A stretch of 64,000 bases of DNA from Romanomermis culicivorax (Eukaryota > Nematoda > Enoplea > Mermithida > Mermithidae): assembly GCA_963922205.1 (NCBI GenBank), contig CAWUHX010000116.1, positions 124,001 through 188,000 on the forward strand, written 5' to 3'. Shown here one piece after another: positions 52,101 to 61,100 of this stretch. A model generated the notes under the pieces. That model saw only the letters and a list, made by a program, of their open reading frames with translations. It had not been told where the DNA came from and searched no databases. Numbering within the stretch: position 1 is the first letter of the stretch; each line of letters starts with the position of its first letter. The position numbers and the translations under genes were made by a program.

Positions 52101-55100
52101 AGCTCAGGGTGTTATCTTCTGCAGTTCTTCGGGACGAAAGCAGGAGATCTTTGTTGACTTTGAGACTGACCGAACTGTTGCAAACTGATTCTACCTAAGG
52201 TTTCGGCCTGATTAGGTGAATTAGCTAGTGACTGATTAGGTCTATTTTTGGTATCAAATCCTTTCTTTATATTTCTCAACTTCCACCAAGTCTCATTTCA
52301 ACACGACCTTGGCCTTGCAACGGTACCGCACGGCGCCGTACGGCGCCGCTTTTTTACTTTTGGATTTTGCTCTTCTCAAAAAATGTGTATTGGTTTAGTT
52401 GAAACCTGATAGGGCGCCGCGCGGCGCCGCAAAAATTACAAAAACCTATTCATACTTCACCGCGCGGTACCGGCCGGCGCCGCGCGGCGCCGCTTTTTAG
52501 TATGAATAGGACAACCGGCGCCGCACGGCGCCGTGCGGCGCCGTGCGGTACCGTGCGGCGAAGTATGACAGGGCCTTGGAGAATGATAAGCCGGTTACTG
52601 AGATCAAAAAATCAAAAAATTTTGTAGTAGGATAACAAGGTTGGCCCAAAAGTTTGATCATTCGAATTCTGAAATTTGTATTTTCCTGTATTTTCAAGTC
52701 AAGATTTGCTCAATTTCAAGGAGAATTTAAATTCATGAAACTTCAAGTATTGTGAAAGGTAAAAAAAATTTAATGAAAAACAAAATCCCGATGATTTTTA
52801 TTCTATTCACAGCCATACATTGGTCGAAGATCATCCAGTCATTGTTGCCCTTGATGCGGCCCAAGCGTTGCCTGAATGAAAAGTGATAATCAATAGTTTT
52901 GTCATCATATACTGAATGAAATAAAACAGAATTTTAAAGATAAACTTTAAATGTATGCTTTATATTTCAGAATTTTTGCAATAAAATTAATCAGAAAAAA
53001 TTTTGCAACTAGATAAGAGAGAAAATAAGTGTCCTCATTTGAATTTCAAGTTACTTGTCTTGAATATGAAAATTTTTCGTAACTCCATGAGCATTTCACT
53101 TCTAATAATCCGCTAGTAAAGTTTCAAACTTGAGTCTTGACATATTTTCGATTGTCAATGATCCAATGATTTTCATCGAAAATAACACATTCATCAGGAG
53201 GTGAGATAAAATCAGACTGTATATGAGGAAAAAATAATTCATCAATTGATTTACGTTACTCCACATAAATTATTGAGTCGAAAATTCTTTTTCGTGGTTT
53301 TTTGTCTCAATTTGTTCATAAATAATAATTTTTTTCTGCTTTTCTACACCAAAATTGTCATAAAGGACCCATTTTATTCAACTTTTCGTGATCGAAAAAT
53401 TGTGTTTACGTGAATAACTCAGTCTAGCATCAAATTCAATCACTTACTTTGCTTAAGACACGATTTTTGAGAGATTCAGTTGTCTGCTCCATTGACCTGT
53501 AATAATTTGGAAATTAATAATCTCTGAAGAGTTTCGTGGCGACATTCATTTTGCATAGAAGTCAAAATTCGCATAGCTATAGTACACCAAAGTTTAGAAA
53601 TTTTACAAGTCTGTATACGTGTTTCAAAATATCACAGCTCAGATAAAACGTTACTCTGTCGCCAAATATTCATTAAATGCAGAGGACAATGCTCTATATT
53701 CACGTATGAGAAAAAATTTTCAATCACTTTTTATGTTATTTAAACGAGTCAAAAAGGAAGTCGGAATAATCCGAGAAAGTCATTTAGAGCCTTAAGGGTC
53801 ATTTATACTTGCCTTTTTTCGACGGAACGGAACGGAACGCATCGCTAACAGTTTGACACGTTCAGCCTGAAAATCCACTTTCGGTTGGAAAGGATAACTT
53901 GCGGAAAACGACCAATGGTAACCTCCAACCAAGCCGAACGAAACGAAAATTTGCCTTCCGTTCGGTAACGTTGTGTCGATTGCATTCCGTTCCGTTCCGT
54001 CGGAAAAGGCAAGTATAAATGACCCCTTACTGTGGTACATTCCCATAGGATTCTGCAGAGTTTTTTCTTGACTTTTGTAGCCCCTAATGTCCAACACATT
54101 AAACTCAAATTTCAATCAGATTTATGTATCGTTTTGGGAGCTGTAGGTGTCTGCGCATTTTGAAAGTTGATTCAAAATTTCTAATTAATCCCACTGTAGT
54201 CTGTTTTTCTTAAAATGCTTCTAAATATTGAAAGTAGAAAACAAGTAGTATTTCAGATTTTCAAGATTTGCTGTTGAACAATAATATCGTATAGGACTGG
54301 AAACATGTGAGCATACTGACCTAACCTTAAACAATTTTTAGAGCTATAGATTTTACAAAAAGAGCTCTATGCAAACGATTTTGACGACAGTACTGATTTG
54401 TGTCACTTTTCTATTTGGAAACATTTGATGAAAAACACACTATAAATATTCCATCAACGAGGTGCAGAAAATGAAAACTTTTAGATTAGACGAAAAAAAG
54501 AAAAGATGTTAGTCAAATCACTCGTAAAATTTAATCGATCTATTTACAATGGTTTTGCAAAAGGATTTCTCATAAAGAATGCAACGCAAATTCCTCTCTT
54601 CAATAACTTGATTGGAACAAATCGAATCTGCGAGTTTAATGTTACAAAATAAATGTGGCTGTCTGACTCGGCCCTATGTTATAAGCTGTGAGAACTTGCT
54701 CTATAGTTGGAGGCAACCTATTTCACACCACGTGATGTCAGCGAGACGAAAATAGACCAAAGGATAGTAGATTGCAGTGCCTTTCCAATACAGCAAAGGG
54801 CATCCAAATAACTCTTTCCATTTTTCTGTAAATAAATTTCAAATAATCACTCGATTTCCAAAATTTATTGAAAATTTTCGAAATTCTCGATTTTTTATTT
54901 GAGTTATTTCGTTCAGCAACCACCAAACCAAGATCACTGAAAATTTATCAGGACTTCGATCCACATTTTTTCTTCTTATGTATTAGGTAAAGAAGCATCC
55001 TGTATTTCCAGAACTTAATTGGTAGTGCATTTATGCAAGTTCAAAAATATTTGAATGACATTTCGGTGTGAAATATCTACAGCTCCCAAAACGGTGCACA

Positions 55101-58100
55101 ATAATGACGATGTCACTTTCACAGCTACTGTTCAAAAAGTATAAAAAGGTAAAATTCAGCGGCATCATAGGTGAACGTATTCGGGAGTGCCCCTCAAAAG
55201 GATATTGTTACTATTACATAAGAAATATCCTATCCTATCCTATCCTCTCCTGTGTAAAATGAATATTCATTTGTCGAAAAAGATCACCCTAATCCTGGAA
55301 TATCGCTTGGCTAGCGAGACCACTAAAAAATGTTAAAAAACACTTTTCGAAACGTTGTTTGCGATTGGTTATAATAAGAATTCATCGTCGGCTAAAAAAT
55401 CAATTTTCAAACTTTGGTATACTGTAGCGGCGTGAATTTTGCTTTTTAAACGAAACCAACACGGAACTACCCAAATGGTCTCATTTTGAGATACGCTTAA
55501 TCTTCAACTTATCATAGAGAAGGTCAAACCTCTCAGAAATCGTGTCTTAAAATGATCAAATACTCTACCTAAACAGAGAAATTACATCGTGATATGGGTC
55601 GTCACTTAAAGCTCAAAATAGAATTATTAGCTTAATTTTTATACAGTAATCGTTAGCGGTATCATGAAGTACTTGCTTTCAATTCTTATCGGAAAAATAG
55701 CATTTGAAAAAATAGACTATATGTCTGCATCTTCATGTTGGCAACCCGACTCAAAACCAAATCGCCTTATGGCTCATTTACTTTGAAAGCATAAATACAG
55801 CGAAAACCAAAAAAGTAGGTTCAATTCGATATACAGTTTCCACTTGGTGGAAAATTTTATAGTGTAGAAAAAAGCTAAGTTTTTTTCTGAGAATGCGAAA
55901 AGCCAAAATCATCGAAAAAACATGATGCATAGCCGCCACTGCCAATTTGGGCAGAACTGCTTCGCATATACCTCAGTGCTACTAAGAAAATTTGGCCAGT
56001 CAACCAGATTATTGGAGGCAATTTTCAGCCGTTCTGTTCGCTCTTAACTGACAATTTTTTCTCGTTGATTACAGTAATAAGCTTGGTAGTTTTTCCATAT
56101 TGAACTTCCCTTAATTAAAACTCTGCATTGATCATTTCAAAATGAATGGAGTGTACAGGATATGGAGGTAATGGGACCCTATCTTTTTTGTTGAAAATTA
56201 CACTATTGGATATAATGGAATTTTATGGAGATAGTGTGAGGCTGAAGGTAATGAGGCATTGGAGTTAGCAGGGCATTGAGTTATGCTCGAGTTGCACTGC
56301 TCACATATCGACGCAGTTCTGTTCTGTCCAAATCGACATCGATAAGCATGATTTGTTTTTTAATGATTTTGGCCTTTCCTCTTCTCATGAAAAAATTCAG
56401 AGTTTTTTTAAATGTAAAGTTTTCCACCTATTGAAAATTGTGCATCAAATTGAACATATTTTCTTTTTGGTTTTCACTGCGTCTATAATTCTAAACTAAA
56501 TGGGCTTTATAACCCTGCTGCATGCAAATATTCGTTGTTTTAGGAAGCTTACCAATCAGAAGAGGATTATGGTTCGCTGGCACTGATAGTTATCCAATTA
56601 ACCATGATATTTCAGCTGAGATAGAGAAGAAACATTTGGCACTTTTTGGGGCCGAAAGCGATCTCATACTTCAAAAAGTGGACAATATTCAGTGTAAGCT
56701 TATAAGAGTCTTATGATTTTGGCGATGAAAGTTGGATTGGTACCACAGGCGTTCAAATAGTTCTCAGCCTGACTATCTTGGAGTGTTGTAAAGAAAAATT
56801 TTCTTTTACGCCAAGAAGCTACATTCATACGCAACGTTTTCTGCTTAAAGCTTCATCAATCAATCCCTATTTTTGGTGCTTCTGTGTTTATTGTTAGCTG
56901 GCTTCATTCATAAAAATATGGAAATTCAAAAATTTGAGTTGCGTTCAGTTATTCAATGTTTAACTTTGGAGGGCATTAGAACAGTTGAAGATCATGAATG
57001 AATGGCCAAAGTTACCGTGACACTCCACTTTCTTACACGACAGTCAAATATTTGGCAGCAGATTAGGTGGGCGCCAATCAAGCAAGGATGCAGCCCGGTC
57101 GACCAGTAAAAAAGACCATGCCTGGAATTATTGACCAGGTTGTCCCTCTCATTGCTCAAGATCAGCGAATAAAGATTACTACATCAGTTTTGGAAATTGG
57201 CGTCTCTTCTGGCTCCATTTTTAACATTATTCGTGATCATTTGTTGATCTCCAAAGTTTGTATCCATTGAGTACACAGAAATGTTGGAAAACTTAAAAAA
57301 AAGACTAACGCGTTACTTTCAGTAAAGACTCTTGACTTGTACTGAGCCGACCTCGTTGATTTTCATGCTCATCTTGTTACCTGGGGACGAAACGTGGCTT
57401 CATCACTTGGATCCAGAAAGCAAGCAGGAATCCATGCGGTGGATGTCGATTGCCTATCACCCAAAAAATTTCGACCTGTCAAATTAGCTGGCAAAGTCAT
57501 GAAATCAGTTTTCTGGTTCTCCATTGGCTTACTGCTATTTATTACACGCCACATAAGACTACAATTACCTGCGATTATTATGCAAAATAAATAGTCAAGT
57601 TGTGGCGAGTAATAAAGGTAAAGTGGCATGGAATGCTGCTCTAGTCGACAAGGCTCGAGTTGCCAAGCCGATAACTTTGACTGTGCATTCGAAACCCTAA
57701 ATCATCTGCCCTGCAGCCCCACCCCGAACTGGTATCAAGTCACTTTTATCTGTCTAGAAATTTGAAACAGTATTGTCGTGGGACCAGATTTTCAGACGAT
57801 TTCGAGCTGCAGGAGGCTACAGAAGCGTGGTTTGAAGCCCAATCTGAAAGTTTTTATTTTCAATTCATTTTGAAATGATCGACGCAGTAGTCAGACTTTC
57901 GGCAAACGCAGCCTTACTAGAGACCAGCTAATAAATTTCTGTAATATTGAAGTCATTGAAAAGAGTGATCATCAAGGAGTCCGTATCACGAAAGAAAAAT
58001 TTATTGAATAAGGTCAACGAGCCTTCCATAATTTTGAACACAAGTTTGGCTGCGACCTCGCTGCATCAATAATTTCAAAAAGAATGAAGTATAGTGTTCA

Positions 58101-61100
58101 TTGGGTCCATATTTGAAAAATAAAATTGTTTTTGAGATTCTATTGCATTCAAATGCACTTCATAAGAACTTTTTGAACGCCCATGTGTCTTTGTCAGAAC
58201 TTGACTGAATACCCTTTCCACAAGTTCCATTCTTGAACCCTCAGGATTTTCGTCCTCTTTTACATGGAGATTATACTCGAAAATCAACTTATTGCTATTT
58301 CACTTGTGGTTTCCGATTCCGGATATTTTTCGACTATTTTAATTCAGAAACGGGATTTTTTATAATCGCACTGATGAGTTTTATTTTATTCGACTGTGCG
58401 TCGTCGGTAAGGCGGGCACCCCGAAAACTTTTCCTACTTGCTTCGGAATCAAGTTTTACGGGCATAAAGTTTTTTGGAAGTTCAATTTTCTGCAGAAATA
58501 TCTGATTTCCCCATGCTTGTCTCCCCTTTTATAACGATTTCTCATCGAGCACTTTTTTCGTGCCCGTATCGTTTGTTCCGAGTATCATTTGCCCTATCGA
58601 ATCTAAAATAATATGATTTTGATAACAGTACTTTTTGTTGTCATTTTTCAATAAAGGCATTTTATAAAAAATTACATGCATTCGAGAAAATATAACAATC
58701 GAAACATAAGTGGGATAATCGGATTATATTCGCTGGAACAATGGATACACCCAGTAAATATTTCGAGGGAAATCGATACAAAGGAGCAAAGATACGGCAA
58801 AGATGCAAAGAAAGGATACAGTCACTTTTGGCATCTTCCAACACGTGTTTCGTGGGAAAGATCTTCCGCTGTACTCATTCAGGCCTCGTGTTCAAAAAAC
58901 ATAAAAAATCTATCTTTTCTAGTTCCAATTATTCACACTTTCGATAATTATCAAATCACATGGCAATCAAGAGAGGATGTTTCTACAGTAAACGCAAAGA
59001 GGAGCGGCTGGAAGAAAATTTTCGCCTGTGAGTCTAAAAATCGTGAACTGTTACTAATTCAGATTAATCTTCAAATTTATAAACTTTCTTGCTTCATGTT
59101 CATAAAAATTTTCTATAGCCGGTCGCCTGAATCTCCGACGGGGATATCCGGAAAAGGCATTATTCCGCGATGACGTCGCTCCCGTCGATCACGTGATTTT
59201 TGTTTTACATGGCATTGATCAAAAGCGTCAACGAGATAAGATCGTTCTCCAAGCGAATGGGTGAGAAATATCGGAAAAGTACCATGTCTTATACGGATGC
59301 GCTAGGGTTTTACCTCGTCATGGGCATCTCGAGTTAGAATTTGAGTTAAACTAGAGCTCGTCAGTCCCTGTTGCAATAAAAAATAGTCATCCTTATCCGA
59401 GCTCGGTTTTAAGGCAATGAAAAGATCTGAATGAAGTCACAAACATAAACCATATGCAAAATAATCTAGAAGTGATTGTTGAGTATTTTTCATTTTCTCC
59501 CAACTTACTTTGTTGTCGTATCACAGAAGGAGGAGCATGTGTAGAGCCAGTAATCCTGGAGTGATATAGAAGTAAGAGTAATTCTGCAGTGATCTAGAAA
59601 TAAAATTGGGGCAAAAGTAGTCGCTTTTTTGTGATTGCTTGCATGCGTGTGGTTTTTCTTCGGTTGTTCATTGGTGGTGACCCAATGTATGTTCGTATAT
59701 GCCGAAAAGGATCGACCACAAAAAAATGTGTTGACCAGAGAATGTTGAAAATGCAGTAAGATTCACAATATTGTGGACATTTGCGTTTTTTTGCTAGAAA
59801 TATACTTCTGCTCCAACCGGAAGTGGGTTTTGGCACAAATTTCTGCAACTTTGCCTCACTTTTGCTCTGAGAACGATCCGAACCTACTTGCTCCATCGTC
59901 TGTGATACCATTTCCTTTGAAAAATTTATCCTGTTTCGTAACGAAAATTCCTCATTGGATGATAAATTCTCTTCATTCGTTACAGTAATAAGATTTACTA
60001 ATTTTTCCGTATTGAATTCACTTTCATGGAACTCGCTGTATTGATCATCTCAAAATAAATGGGTATATTTTAGAACAATCACTGCATGACATGAATTTTA
60101 CTCTCTCATGATAAATACGTGGGTTGATAAATAAGTCCATTGGTTTTTGAAACGTATTAAAATGTAGACTAATCTCTTTTTATGTTTTCATCCCTTGTCT
60201 TATTAGATGATTTTATACCAAATTCTATAACAAGTGATTAGTTTTTCATACTGTCATTGATATTTATATTTCTCCATGTTGGTAATTTGAAGAGTTAATG
60301 AAGGATGTAAGATCCGCAAGTTATCGAAACCCTACACTTTCTCTAAGTCTAAAGTCGTCAACTTCTGATGATTTTACTGGAGCAGTTCGTCAGCTGGTTG
60401 AGAACTACAGGCGATTCAAGGGCGTGCGATGGAATCCACTTATAGAATGATGCAAATGTATTTGACAAGATGACCTTCCGATTTTCGTGCACAGTGGATG
60501 CCTTGTTTAAATCAATAAAAAATTTGATCAAACTGAAAAAAAACAGAGTTTTGCCTATTTCAGGGCAACCAACAAATTCCCAACAATATTGAAGACAATG
60601 AAACCTGGTTTCATGCTCATGATTTCAAGACAAAAAAGCGATCGATTCAGTGGATCGACATGGATACACATTTTTTTTAAAAAGGTGTTGAAGTCAGCAT
60701 GAATGGTTGTTTGGTCTAGTTTTAAAACGGTTATTTGGTCACTTCTTATAGTCTATCGATTTACTGCTTAGCAAAAAAAGTTTCGATAAATACTTTCCAT
60801 TAATGTTCATTCCCAAAAAATTGTGTTGTTCAATCACGAAAAATGGGTAAGATACGAGTATCTTGAGGAAGAAAGATTCGAATCCACTTGGAAATGAAGC
60901 ATCTCAAAAAGTACGTCATGCATAAAAAATTCCGATTGACCGTAAGCTCAGACAGTTGGAATACCTGCTTACTTCGTCTGATTCGACGCGTTCAGACCTT
61001 TTAGTCTTCTAAAAAATGAAATCTGATTAATTTGAGAATGCAAATTTGAGAAAAAGACAGCCATCAAAATGATTGAATAGTGAAAAACTTCGGGTAGATG

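Larger units (their letters stand above)
38363..52303 (+). mobile_element. Ty3/gypsy copy B with exonuclease-bearing ORF2, complete layout
   Basis: A 13.9-kb element: LTR 3, primer-binding site, Gag-Pol, spliced ORF2 with exonuclease, structured 3' region, polypurine tract, LTR 4. This is long for Ty3/gypsy because of a 4-kb ORF2 and its 0.6-kb intron. As assembled, its two LTRs are not a matched pair (603 and 595 bp with many differences) and no flanking duplication is seen (GGTG on the left, CGAC on the right). LTR 4 instead pairs with LTR 1. Confidence 0.9.
2885..56543 (+). other. Giant third intron of the DDHD1-like gene (as assembled)
   Basis: Bounded by the donor at 2885 (GTTGGT) and the acceptor ending 56543 (gttttag). 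Splicing across it joins IYWK-G to [10 protein letters not shown] without a frame break. It contains the mobile elements, the - strand F-box gene and a 100-N gap. The true length is uncertain because of the gap and a probable repeat-mediated misjoin; the ends themselves are well supported by the protein. Confidence 0.7.

Noticed and set aside
52825..52879. Possible pol C-terminal tail (EDHPVIV, stop) after LTR 4
   Set aside because: Only about 15 bases match element C; matches of that size are expected by chance in a window this long.
58676..59173. A 165-residue + frame as a separate gene
   Set aside because: It is a chance join of intron, exon 5 and intron; only 58923-59027 and 59119 onward (in another frame) match the lipase.
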